Shown here piece by piece: positions 1-8,062 of a stretch of DNA of 64,000 nt. Below the pieces are notes generated by a model. That model searched no databases. It saw only the letters and a list, made by a program, of their open reading frames with translations, and was not told the origin of the DNA. How positions within the stretch are numbered: the stretch's first letter is position 1; each line of letters starts with the position of its first letter. The translations under genes were made by a program, and so were the position numbers. The DNA is from Desulfurivibrio dismutans (lineage in GTDB: Bacteria > Desulfobacterota > Desulfobulbia > Desulfobulbales > Desulfurivibrionaceae): NCBI RefSeq assembly GCF_029210385.1, contig NZ_JARGDQ010000005.1, forward strand, positions 62,001 to 126,000, written 5' to 3'.

Positions 1-533
1 CGGCGGTGCTGCTGCTGGAGGCCGAAGAGAAGGCCCGAGAGCGGGGAGCGGAGATCCTGGCTGAAATTTGCGGTTATGATTTTGCCGCCGATGGCTATCA
101 TATTTCCGTGCCCAGCGGCGAAGGGCTGGAACGGGCCATGGCCGGAGCCATTGCCGATGCCGGGTTGGAGCCCGGGCAGATTGATCTGGTGATGGCCCAT
201 GCCACCTCCACCCCGGTGGGGGATGAAAAAGAGGCCCAGGCGCTGAGCCGGCTTTTCGGGTTGGCGCGGGGTAACCAGGGGCCGCTGGTGGCGGCGACCA
301 AGGCCCTCACCGGGCACGAATTCTGGATGGCCGGGGCTTCCCAGGTGATTTATGCCCTGCTGATGAGCCGGGCGGGTTTTGTCGGCCCTCATCCCAATCT
401 GACCGAACCGGCGCCGGCGGCGGCGGGCCTGCGGATTCCCACGGCCGCCATAACCGTCGCCCCCCGCCATATTTTGTGCAACGCGGCGGGTTTCGGCGGA
501 GTTAACGCCAGCCTGGTGGTGCAGGCCTTATGA
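1..533 (+). CDS. Beta-ketoacyl synthase, C-terminal part (cut by window edge)
   Basis: This is the C-terminal thiolase half of a FabF/KS-type condensing enzyme; the N-terminal half with the catalytic Cys lies outside the window. The two catalytic histidine motifs are visible: HATSTPVGD (the family HGTGT motif) and TKALTGHEFWMAGA (the family KxxxGHxxGAAG motif). The usual C-terminal block NAAGFGGVNASLVV is intact. The frame is open from the first bases, so the gene starts upstream. It is followed after about 20 nt by the FAD oxidoreductase, which suggests one operon. Its role is inferred to be chain elongation of an ACP-bound acyl or polyene chain. Confidence 0.9.
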   Translation, partial: AVLLLEAEEKARERGAEILAEICGYDFAADGYHISVPSGEGLERAMAGAIADAGLEPGQIDLVMAHATSTPVGDEKEAQALSRLFGLARGNQGPLVAATKALTGHEFWMAGASQVIYALLMSRAGFVGPHPNLTEPAPAAAGLRIPTAAITVAPRHILCNAAGFGGVNASLVVQAL

Positions 534-552
534 ACTCCGCGGCGCAAGGGTT

Positions 553-2076
553 TTGACTTTGGTAAACGGTGATTTGAAAACGGATGTGGTGGTGATCGGC
601 AGCGGCATCAGCGGCTTGACCGCCGCCGCCCTGCTGGCCCGTAAGGGCCGGGAGGTGATGCTCATTGAGCGCACCGCCCGGCCCGGCGGCGCCCTCAAGC
701 GCTTCAAGCGGCAGGGGATTTCTTTTGACGTCGGCTTTCATTATTCCGGTTGTCTGGGTGACGGGGAAATTCTGGCGGTACTGTGGGATTACCTGGGGGT
801 GCGGGACCGGCTTGAAATCCGGCAATTTCCCCCGGAAGGATACGATGAACTGAACATCAGTGGTTGTGCTCAGCCGGTTCGAGCCTATTTTAATTATGTG
901 CAACTGGCCGAGGAACTGCAGCGGATTTTCCCCGTTGAGCGGGCGGCGATTGGCGCCTATCTGGACAAAGTAAGGGATATCTGCCAGGAGATTCCTTTTT
1001 ACAACCTGGACCTGCCGTTATCGCCGTTTTTGCGGGGCATTAAAGAGCGGCCGCCGTCCCTGGCGGAATACTTGCGATCGATTACCGCCAATCCGCAACT
1101 GCAGGCGGCCCTGGCCGCTCCGGCCTTTCTTTACGGGGTGCTGCCGGAGGCTGCCGCCTTGCCGGTCCACGCCTCCGTGGCCCATGGTTTTTACCAGGGG
1201 GCCTACACCATCGATGGCGGTGGCCAGGCGGTGGTGGATGCCTATCTGCAGGTGCTGGCCCGGGCCGGCGCCCGGGTGCTGACCGGTAACCGGGTGACAA
1301 AAGTGCTGGCGGCACAGGGTCGGGTGGCCGGCGTGGTTACCGAGCGGGAAGAGGTTATTGCCTGTCGTGAGGTCATTTACACCGGCCATCCGGCGGCGGT
1401 GCCGGCCATGGTGCCGGCCTCTTTGTTCCGGCCGATTTACCTCAAAAGATTGCAGGAGTTGCAGAACACCTGCTCCATGTATGCCGTTTTCGCGGTGCCG
1501 GAGGGAGACAAGGTGCCGTCGCCGGACTGGGTTAACTATTATCAGCTGCCCGCCGGCCTGGATCTTGTCGCCCGGCACCGTGAGGGCTCTTTGGCCCGGC
1601 GGAGTTTGATGATGACCAGCCCGGAAAGGCGGGATACGGGAAGCTTGCGGGAACCCAACCGGGGGATTATATTGCTCAGCCCCGCCTTTTGGAGCGAAGG
1701 TGAACGGTTTTGGGACAGCACCCCCCGGAATCGTCCGCCCGCATATAAGGCCTGGAAGGAGGAGGTGGCCGGAGAGATGCTGGCCGCCGCCCGGCGGCAA
1801 TGGGGCGCCCGATACGGCGCCCTCCGGCCGCTGGCGGTGGGCACACCGCTGACTTTCCGGGATGAACTGGCGGCGCCCGAGGGGGCAGCCTACGGCGCTC
1901 AGCACTCTCTTTTACAGCACAACCCGACGGCCCGTACCCGGTTGCCGGGCTTCTGGCTGAGCGGCCAGAGCACCCTGATGACCGGGGTGGTCGGGGCGGC
2001 TCTGGCCGGCCTGGTCAGTGCCGGCGAAATCCTGGAACTGGAAAATACGTGGGAAGAGGTCAGGCAGTGTCGTTAA
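553..2076 (+). CDS. CrtI/phytoene-desaturase-like FAD-dependent oxidoreductase
   Basis: A protein of about 507 residues with an N-terminal dinucleotide-binding motif (VVIGSGISGLTAAALLARKG, then an acidic ERTARPGG stretch), as in phytoene desaturases, carotenoid isomerases and retinol saturases. The C-terminal FAD-contacting block (LPGFWLSGQSTLMTGVVGAA) is also present. The family desaturates, saturates or isomerises polyene chains. Here it sits between ketosynthases, so the substrate is probably an ACP- or CoA-bound fatty or polyene chain rather than phytoene. No ATG is near the start: TTG at 553 or, better spaced from AAGGG, TTG at 559. Its end overlaps the next gene by 10 nt. Genes of this type are among those proposed for ladderane synthesis; the exact reaction is unknown. 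Confidence 0.85.
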   Translation: MTLVNGDLKTDVVVIGSGISGLTAAALLARKGREVMLIERTARPGGALKRFKRQGISFDVGFHYSGCLGDGEILAVLWDYLGVRDRLEIRQFPPEGYDELNISGCAQPVRAYFNYVQLAEELQRIFPVERAAIGAYLDKVRDICQEIPFYNLDLPLSPFLRGIKERPPSLAEYLRSITANPQLQAALAAPAFLYGVLPEAAALPVHASVAHGFYQGAYTIDGGGQAVVDAYLQVLARAGARVLTGNRVTKVLAAQGRVAGVVTEREEVIACREVIYTGHPAAVPAMVPASLFRPIYLKRLQELQNTCSMYAVFAVPEGDKVPSPDWVNYYQLPAGLDLVARHREGSLARRSLMMTSPERRDTGSLREPNRGIILLSPAFWSEGERFWDSTPRNRPPAYKAWKEEVAGEMLAAARRQWGARYGALRPLAVGTPLTFRDELAAPEGAAYGAQHSLLQHNPTARTRLPGFWLSGQSTLMTGVVGAALAGLVSAGEILELENTWEEVRQCR

Positions 2077-3299
2077 ACAGAGTGGTCATTACCGGCTGCG
2101 GGGCGATTTCCCCTTATGGGCAGGGAGTTGCGGCCCTGGTGGACGGAGTCTGGGCCTCCCGGGCCACCGTGCAGGCCATGCCGGAGTGGGGGCGGATCGA
2201 CGGTTTGCACAGCCTGTTGGCCGCCCCGGTGCCGGAACTGGCGGTCAAAGAGCTCTTGTCGCGCAATCTGCGCCGTACCATGGGGCCAATGGCGATTTAT
2301 GCCACTCTGGCGGCCCGTGAGGCGGTGGCTCAGGCCGCGCTCAATGAGGATTATCTGGCTTCCGGCGAGGTCGGGGTGGCGGTTGGCTCCACCACCGGCA
2401 GTCCTTCCGCTTACGAGGATTTTTACCGGCGCTATCTGCCAGATGAGGCCATCGACGGGATCAAGTCCGGTGAATTTTTTAAAATCATGGGGCACAGTTG
2501 CGCTGCCAATGTCTGTCTGGCCTTGGGGATCCGCGGCGAGCAGTGGGCCCCGGTGAGCGCTTGTGCTTCTTCCTGCCAGGCCATCGGGCTGGGCTACCTG
2601 CTGATTAAAAGCGGTCGCCAGCAGGCGATGCTGTGCGGTGGCGCCGATGAGGTGCATCCTTCGGTTACTGGCGTTTTTGACGTGGTGCGGGCGGCTTCGC
2701 AGCGTAATGGGCAGCCCGCCTCCTCTCCCCGACCTTTTGACCGGGATCGCGACGGTGTGGTCTGCGGTGGGGGCAGCGGTATCCTGGTGCTGGAGAATTA
2801 TCAGGCGGCCTGCGCCCGGGGGGCGACAATTCTGGGAGAGATTATCGGTTTCGGCAACGTCAGCGACAGCGAACATATTGCCAATCCCCACGAGGACGCC
2901 ATGGCCGGGGCCATGCGCAAGGCCATGGCGGAAGCCGGGGTCGAGGGCAGTCAAGTGGACTACGTTAATGCCCATGCCACCGGTACCCTGCAGGGCGATC
3001 TGGCGGAGGCCCGGGCCATCGGCATGGTGCTGGGGCCCGGGGCGGCGGTGAGCTCCTGCAAGGGGCATATCGGGCATACCCTGGGCGCCGCAGCGGCCCT
3101 GGAAAGTATTGTGGTGCTGGAGATGCTGCGCCGGCAGGAAGCTGTCCCCACCCTCAACCTGGAAAATCCCGATCCGGAATGTGCGGTGGTTGATTTGATC
3201 AAGAAAGTGGAGAAACGAAACTTGAATATGGTGCTGAAGAATAATTTTGCTCTTGGTGGCGTTAATTCAGCTCTGGTGATTAGGAGGCAGGAATCATGA
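2067..3299 (+). CDS. Beta-ketoacyl-ACP synthase (FabF-like)
   Basis: A complete KS of about 410 residues. The catalytic Cys lies in VSACASSCQAIG (near residue 166), followed by the His motifs HATGTLQGD and SSCKGHIGHTLGAA and the terminal NNFALGGVNSALV block, so the Cys-His-His triad is intact. It condenses an acyl primer with malonyl-ACP. I chose GTG at 2067 (AGAGGTCAGG upstream) over a GTG 18 nt earlier; this gives an overlap with the preceding gene. The ACP gene overlaps its stop in an ATGA arrangement, so the pair is translationally coupled. Confidence 0.93.
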   Translation: MSLNRVVITGCGAISPYGQGVAALVDGVWASRATVQAMPEWGRIDGLHSLLAAPVPELAVKELLSRNLRRTMGPMAIYATLAAREAVAQAALNEDYLASGEVGVAVGSTTGSPSAYEDFYRRYLPDEAIDGIKSGEFFKIMGHSCAANVCLALGIRGEQWAPVSACASSCQAIGLGYLLIKSGRQQAMLCGGADEVHPSVTGVFDVVRAASQRNGQPASSPRPFDRDRDGVVCGGGSGILVLENYQAACARGATILGEIIGFGNVSDSEHIANPHEDAMAGAMRKAMAEAGVEGSQVDYVNAHATGTLQGDLAEARAIGMVLGPGAAVSSCKGHIGHTLGAAAALESIVVLEMLRRQEAVPTLNLENPDPECAVVDLIKKVEKRNLNMVLKNNFALGGVNSALVIRRQES

Positions 3300-3565
3300 T
3301 GACCGATGACGAGTTGCGCCGCAAGGTGGTTGAAACCCTGGCTGAAGAGTTTGAGCTGGATCCGGAAGCGATGCAGCCCGAGGCGACCCTGTTTGACGAC
3401 CTGGGGCTGGACAGCCTCGATGCCGTGGACATGGTGGTGGCCCTGGAAAAAACCTTCGGCATGAAGTTGACGGACAAAGAAAGCCTGCAGGCCGTAAGAA
3501 CCATGAACGACCTTTTTGAGCTCCTGATCCGTTTGAAGGGAGTCCAGGGTGGCCAGCAGACTTAA
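3296..3565 (+). CDS. Acyl carrier protein
   Basis: An 89-residue acidic protein with the phosphopantetheine attachment motif DDLGLDSLDAVDMV; Ser40 is the expected carrier site. The helix pattern and length match bacterial ACPs. The ATG overlaps the upstream ketosynthase stop, and the acyltransferase gene begins before this gene ends, so the carrier is embedded in a tight KS-ACP-acyltransferase unit. Its role is inferred to be a dedicated carrier for the lipid made by this locus, separate from the housekeeping AcpP. A second ACP occurs at 13074. Confidence 0.95.
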   Translation: MMTDDELRRKVVETLAEEFELDPEAMQPEATLFDDLGLDSLDAVDMVVALEKTFGMKLTDKESLQAVRTMNDLFELLIRLKGVQGGQQT

Positions 3566-4298
3566 AAAGCTGGGGGTCAACCTTTACGCCTGGCCGCTGT
3601 TTGTCCTGTTAACCTTGCTGTTCGGGCTGGCCCTGCCGCTGATTATGGCCGGAGCGCTGATTCTGGGGGAGAAATCGCCGGGCCGGACGATACGCCTGGC
3701 GGTCCGGCAGTATGGTGGTCTGCTGCTGCGGCTGTTCAGGCCGGTGGTGCCCGTAAGCTTGGAAAATAAGGCCGGGGAGTTGCCCCTGCCGGTGATTTTT
3801 GTGGCCAACCACAACTCGGCGATTGATCCTTATCTGTTCGGTCTGCTGCCGGTGGAAAACGCCTTTGTTACCAGCTGGCCTTTTCAGATGCCGTTTTACC
3901 GCCAAATCATGCAAAGGGCCGGTTACATCGACGTCCGGTTCGGCTGGTCGGCGGTTGCGAGCCAGGGGCGAAAACTGCTGGCCGCCGGCAGTTCGATTAT
4001 CGTCTGGCCCGAGGGACACCGCTCCCGCACCGGAAAAATGAGGCGCTTTCGAAAAGGAGCATTCCAACTGGCCGTGGCTACCGGGCGGCCGGTGGTACCA
4101 GTCTGTATTCTGGGCTCGGGAAGGGTGTTGCCGCCGGGAAGCCTCTTTTTTAATCCCGGCCGGATCAAGGTGGTCATTCTGCCACCGGTATCCCTGCCGG
4201 CGGCGGATCAGGGGCCGCTTACCCCGGAATATCTGCTGGCCGAAGCCCGCCGGTCGATCAGCGAAGAGCTGGTGGGCCGGCAGCGCCAACCGGCGTGA
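3549..4298 (+). CDS. 1-acylglycerol-3-phosphate acyltransferase-like protein (PlsC family)
   Basis: A 249-residue protein with a hydrophobic N-terminal segment (about residues 12-35) and the two PlsC motifs: NHNSAIDPY (the HX4D acyltransferase motif) and WPEGHRSRTGKM (the EGxRS substrate-binding motif). The family moves acyl groups from ACP or CoA to lysophosphatidate at the inner membrane. GTG at 3549 has AAGGGAG upstream and overlaps the ACP gene by 17 nt. The position suggests it transfers the finished chain from the neighbouring ACP to a glycerolipid; the acceptor is inferred. Confidence 0.9.
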   Translation: MASRLKKLGVNLYAWPLFVLLTLLFGLALPLIMAGALILGEKSPGRTIRLAVRQYGGLLLRLFRPVVPVSLENKAGELPLPVIFVANHNSAIDPYLFGLLPVENAFVTSWPFQMPFYRQIMQRAGYIDVRFGWSAVASQGRKLLAAGSSIIVWPEGHRSRTGKMRRFRKGAFQLAVATGRPVVPVCILGSGRVLPPGSLFFNPGRIKVVILPPVSLPAADQGPLTPEYLLAEARRSISEELVGRQRQPA

Positions 4299-4470
4299 GA
4301 GATGAATTGTAAGCGATCACGGGGCATCGTCGAAAGCGGTGAGCGGACCGGCTTACGTACTGAGGGACGCATCGCCGTCCCAGCAGCCGCAACCTGCGGT
4401 CTCCCGTGACCGTTTACGGGACAACCCCCGTGATTGGTTACGATTAATTATGTGGCAAGGTGAAACCCGG

Positions 4471-5790
4471 ATGCAACCGGCAACGGAACTCTATACCCTG
4501 GAGCAGGGGCTGCGGCTGCGGCAGGCGTCGGCCGTCGAGCGGGAAGCGGTGCAGTTGGCGATGCTGCGCCGACACTTGACCCTGGCGCAAAAAGCTCCCC
4601 ATTACCGGGAAATGTTTGCCTCGGTCGGGTTTTCCCCCGCCCGGCTTGATTCCCTGACCGACCTGCCGGTTCTGCCTTTGACCTCCAGGGCCGACATTGA
4701 CCGCTCTCCGACCTCATTGTTGCCAGCCACCGGTTTGCCGCCGGTGGACCTGGCCCTGACCTCCGGCACCACCGGGCGGCCGGTGACCATTCCTTACACC
4801 GCCCATGATCTGGAACGGCTGGCATACAATGAGATGATGGCCTTTTACGGCGCCGGGGTCAGGCCCGGCGACCGGGCTCTGTTGTTCGTGACTCTGGACC
4901 GCTGTTTTATCGCCGGCCTGGCCTATTACTCAGGACTGGTGCGGCTGGGGGCCGCCGCCATCCGAGGCGGGCCTGGCAAGCCGCCGCAGCACTGGGAACT
5001 GATTGCCAATCTGCGTCCCACGGTGTTGGTGGGGGTTCCTTCCTTTCTGCTGAAACTGGCGCGCTGGGGGGAGGAAAACGGGCTGGCGCCGGCGCAAAGC
5101 GGCGTTACCGCGTTGGTTACCATCGGTGAGCCGGTGCGGCGGGCCGATATGACCCTGACCCCGCTGGGAGCCCTGTTGCAGCAGGCCTGGGGGGCGCGGC
5201 TGCATGCCTCTTACGGGGCCACCGAGATGGCCACCGCCTTTGGTGAATGCACCGCTGGCTGCGGCGGGCACGTGCACCCTGAACTGATGCTGGCGGAAAT
5301 TATCGATGAGCAGGGGCGGCCGGTCGCCCCCGGCGAGCCCGGAGAAGTGGTGGTAACCCCGTTGGGAGTGGAGGGGTTCCCCCTGGTGCGGTTCCGCACC
5401 GGTGATGTCGCCCGGCTGCACCATGAACCCTGCCCCTGTGGCTGGCAAACCCCGCGGCTCGGCCCCATTGAAGGGCGCCTGGCCCAGCGTTTGAAATACA
5501 AGGGAACCACCCTTTATCCGGAAAGCATTTTTCAAGTGTTGCAGGAGGTGCCGGGAGTCCGGGATTTTTACCTGGAAGTAAGCTCTTCCTACGATCTCTC
5601 CGATGAGATCAGAGTGGTAGTCGGAGGGGGAGATATCAGTTTGGAAAAGATCAGGGATATGTTACAAGCCCGTTTACGGGTGATGCCGGAAGTTGTTGTC
5701 AGGCCGGCGGCGGAAGTGCTGGCGGTCATCGAAAGCGGAGGGAGCCGAAAGGTGAAGAGATTTTTTGATTTGCGCGAGGTTGCACGATAA
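4471..5790 (+). CDS. PaaK-like AMP-forming acyl/aryl ligase
   Basis: An ANL-superfamily adenylating enzyme of about 439 residues most like phenylacetate-CoA ligase. Visible motifs are the phosphate-binding LTSGTTGRPVTI, the YGATEMA motif, the FRTGDVARL motif and the C-terminal domain starting near LKYKGTTLYPES. A cysteine pair (CPCGW) precedes that domain, as in PaaK proteins. ATG 4471 was chosen because AAGGTG lies 8 nt upstream and the length then fits PaaK (about 430); GTG 4339 and ATG 4450 are alternatives. It probably activates a starter or free fatty acid for loading on CoA or ACP. The stop overlaps the next start (TAATG). Confidence 0.85.
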   Translation: MQPATELYTLEQGLRLRQASAVEREAVQLAMLRRHLTLAQKAPHYREMFASVGFSPARLDSLTDLPVLPLTSRADIDRSPTSLLPATGLPPVDLALTSGTTGRPVTIPYTAHDLERLAYNEMMAFYGAGVRPGDRALLFVTLDRCFIAGLAYYSGLVRLGAAAIRGGPGKPPQHWELIANLRPTVLVGVPSFLLKLARWGEENGLAPAQSGVTALVTIGEPVRRADMTLTPLGALLQQAWGARLHASYGATEMATAFGECTAGCGGHVHPELMLAEIIDEQGRPVAPGEPGEVVVTPLGVEGFPLVRFRTGDVARLHHEPCPCGWQTPRLGPIEGRLAQRLKYKGTTLYPESIFQVLQEVPGVRDFYLEVSSSYDLSDEIRVVVGGGDISLEKIRDMLQARLRVMPEVVVRPAAEVLAVIESGGSRKVKRFFDLREVAR

Positions 5791-6842
5791 TGTCATGTTT
5801 AAGTGAGTACTGGGGGCAGGAATTCACCCCCGGGGAGATTGCCGCGGCCAAGGCGAGAAACGGTTTACTCTCGCTGGAGCTGGAGCTGTCGCTGGCCTGT
5901 AATATCCGCTGTATTTACTGTTATGCCGGTTCCGGGTTACCGCTGGCCGATGAGCTTTCCATGGCGGAAATTAAACAGGTCATCGACCAGGCGGCGGAGT
6001 TGGGAGCCCGTAAGATCATCGTGTTGGGCGGGGGGGAACCGCTGATGTATCCGGAGATTTTTACGGTGATCGACTATATCCGGAGCAGAGGCATGCAGGC
6101 GGATATCTTCACCAACGGCACCCTGGTCACGCCGGAAGTTGCCGGTCGCCTTAAAGAACGCCGGGTGGCGGTAGTGGTTAAGAGGAACAGCCTGGATGCC
6201 GAGGTGCAGGATCTGCTGGCCGGTCGTCCGGGAACATTTGCCGCCATCGAAAAAGGGCTGACGGCCTTGCGGGAGGCTGGCTATCCCGGTGAGGATCTGC
6301 TGCTGGGGGTGCAGACCATTGTCTGCCGCCATAACTACGCGGAATTGCCTGATCTCTGGCGCTGGGCACGGCGACAGGGAATCATCCCCTACGTGGAGAT
6401 GATGACCCTGCAGGGCCGGGCCGTCGAGCACCCCGAACTGGAGGTTACCGGCCCCGAGATTCGGAGCCTGTTTGAGCAACTGGCCCGCATCGACCGAGAA
6501 GAGTTTGGTTTCAACTGGTCGCCCCGGCCGCCGCTGGCCGCCTCCCAGTGTTCTCGGCATGAATATTCCTGCACCGTGACTTCCGTAGGCGATGTCAACC
6601 CTTGCCCCGGGGTCAATGTGGGGGTGGGCAATGTCCGCCAGCAATCTTTGGCCGATATTCTGGCCGGCAGCCGGGTTATTCGGGAACTGCGGGATATTCG
6701 CCATACCATAAAAGGTAAATGCTCGGGTTGCGACCATAACACCACCTGCTATGGTTGCCGGGGGCATGCCTATCAGGTGACCGGCGACTATCTGGCCGAG
6801 GATCCATTGTGCTGGTTGGAAAGCAAGGACGCCGCCAAGTAG
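5790..6842 (+). CDS. Radical SAM enzyme with SPASM-type C-terminal domain
   Basis: A 350-residue protein. The radical SAM cluster motif CNIRCIYC (Cys37, Cys41, Cys44) binds the 4Fe-4S cluster that cleaves S-adenosylmethionine, and VLGGGEPLMYPEI is the GGE motif that contacts SAM. The C-terminal third holds more cysteines (CSRHEYSC, NPCPG, CSGC, CYGC, PLC), the pattern of SPASM auxiliary-cluster domains. Such enzymes usually modify peptides or small molecules; no precursor peptide is visible nearby, so an action on an acyl chain or its starter is more likely here. The ATG overlaps the upstream stop, placing it in the operon. Substrate unknown. Confidence 0.88.
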   Translation: MSCLSEYWGQEFTPGEIAAAKARNGLLSLELELSLACNIRCIYCYAGSGLPLADELSMAEIKQVIDQAAELGARKIIVLGGGEPLMYPEIFTVIDYIRSRGMQADIFTNGTLVTPEVAGRLKERRVAVVVKRNSLDAEVQDLLAGRPGTFAAIEKGLTALREAGYPGEDLLLGVQTIVCRHNYAELPDLWRWARRQGIIPYVEMMTLQGRAVEHPELEVTGPEIRSLFEQLARIDREEFGFNWSPRPPLAASQCSRHEYSCTVTSVGDVNPCPGVNVGVGNVRQQSLADILAGSRVIRELRDIRHTIKGKCSGCDHNTTCYGCRGHAYQVTGDYLAEDPLCWLESKDAAK

Positions 6843-7441
6843 TGGTGCGGGGTTGCCGTCGGCTGGTGGGGCTGGGAGTCGGGCTGCTGCTGTTCGTGGC
6901 GCTCACTTCTGGGTCGCCTTTAATGGCGGCGGCCGAACCGGTGGTCAAACCGCCCGGCGGCTGGTCCTGGCTGGCCGGTTACGGCACCAGTCACCCAGGC
7001 TGGGGAGAAACCGTAACCCGGGTGGAAACCCTGGACCTGGTGGCCCGGTACGAAAAGGTGGTCCGGGCTGAAATCGGGACCTCCTGGTACCGCCTCCGGC
7101 ATTCGCTGCTGCTGGAGTTGCCGTTGCACCTGATCACCAATTATGACCTGACCCCCATGGTGGGGATAAATTTTCTGGCCGGCTGGACCATGACCGGGCT
7201 GGGAGCCATCCAGCCTTACTTCTTTGCCGGTGGAGGCCCTCTTTATACGGCCACGGATATTGCGGGGATGGGAACCAGGCTCAACGGTAATTATCAGTTC
7301 GGGGTTGGGGTGCGCCGCCCTTTGGAAGGCCACCGTTATCTGAAGCTTGAATACCGCTTTCACCATGTGTCCAGCGGGGGGCGCCGCAAACCCAACGAAC
7401 CACTGAACTCCAGTAAACTGCTGGTGGGCATGACTTTTTAA
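6842..7441 (+). CDS. PagL-like lipid A 3-O-deacylase / acyloxyacyl hydrolase family
   Basis: About 199 residues, starting at GTG 6842 (or 6845) on the stop of the radical SAM gene. A basic and hydrophobic N-terminus (RRLVGLGVGLLLFVALTS) ending near AAAEP is a good signal peptide. The rest alternates like an eight-stranded outer-membrane barrel, and the C-terminal block YRFHHVSSGG...KPNEPLNSS matches the PagL family motif with the catalytic His and Ser (HxS) and a terminal aromatic, GMTF. The family removes the 3-O acyl chain of lipid A in the outer membrane. Finding it inside a lipid synthesis locus suggests the product or its attachment is linked to outer-membrane remodelling. A hairpin terminator follows. 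Confidence 0.75.
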   Translation: MVRGCRRLVGLGVGLLLFVALTSGSPLMAAAEPVVKPPGGWSWLAGYGTSHPGWGETVTRVETLDLVARYEKVVRAEIGTSWYRLRHSLLLELPLHLITNYDLTPMVGINFLAGWTMTGLGAIQPYFFAGGGPLYTATDIAGMGTRLNGNYQFGVGVRRPLEGHRYLKLEYRFHHVSSGGRRKPNEPLNSSKLLVGMTF

Positions 7442-7443
7442 CC

Positions 7444-7487
7444 TGGTCGGCGACGAGGTTAGCGGTGCCGACCATTTTAGTTTTTTT
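7444..7487 (+). terminator. Hairpin with T-run after the PagL-like gene
   Basis: An 8-bp perfect stem (TGGTCGGC / GCCGACCA) with a 15-nt loop is followed by TTTTAGTTTTTTT. It lies 3 nt after the PagL-like stop and before the next gene, so it looks like an intrinsic terminator separating 1-7441 from the following genes. The long loop makes it weaker than ideal. Confidence 0.6.
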
Positions 7488-7510
7488 AACTTAACTTATT
7501 ATGATGGCCC

Positions 7511-8062
7511 ATGCCGGATAAACTTGCCGCCAATCACGATTACCGTTACGCCTTTGCCGCCACCCCACCCGAGGAGGTGCTGGCGGTGCTGGAGGAAGTT
7601 CCCGGCCGTTGGGGGCGGATGCCGCCATTGAGTCGGGCGCTGGTGGTGGAAACCGGTCGGGTGCTGGCCGCTGCCGACCTGCTGACCGGCGGTCGTCGTT
7701 TGCATGAACGGGGTATTAAGGTGGGGCTGATCGGGGCCACCACCACCGGTTCGCTGAGCACCGACCTGGATTTTGCCGCCAGCCTGGATGGCGGTTTTCA
7801 GTTGGCCAGTCCGGCGCTTTTTGGCTATACCCTGCCCAATATCGCGCTTTCCGAGGCTGCCAGTCATTACGGCCTGACCGGGCCGGTTTATGCGGTTTTC
7901 CCCGGCCACCAGCCGCTCATGGCCGCCGCCCGGACCGAGGCCGAGCGGTGGCTGGCCGGTTGTCCTGAGCTGGACCTGATGCTGGCCGGCGTCTTCGACA
8001 GCCGTCCCGGCGCCGATGAAGCTGTCGTCCTTTCCTTAACCTTTGCCGTTGTGAGTGAATGA
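7511..8062 (+). CDS. Short beta-ketoacyl-synthase-like protein (KS N-terminal domain only, no catalytic Cys)
   Basis: A 183-residue protein resembling the Ketoacyl-synt_2 domain: a central LIGATTTGSLSTDLDF segment (compare the LGTTTG of the protein at 14622), then SPALFGYTLPNIALSEAASHYGLTGPV. The nucleophile-elbow position reads YAVFPGHQPL, with no Cys. It lacks the whole C-terminal thiolase half, so it cannot condense on its own; it may act as a chain-length factor or scaffold for one of the ketosynthases, or be a relic. The gene is intact and overlaps the next one by ATGA coupling, which argues for function. Confidence 0.7.
   Translation: MPDKLAANHDYRYAFAATPPEEVLAVLEEVPGRWGRMPPLSRALVVETGRVLAAADLLTGGRRLHERGIKVGLIGATTTGSLSTDLDFAASLDGGFQLASPALFGYTLPNIALSEAASHYGLTGPVYAVFPGHQPLMAAARTEAERWLAGCPELDLMLAGVFDSRPGADEAVVLSLTFAVVSE

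Noticed and set aside
1018-1905. 295-codon open frame on the minus strand
   Set aside because: It lies antisense inside the FAD oxidoreductase, shows no family motif and is rich in His/Gly/Arg/Gln, as GC-rich antisense frames usually are.
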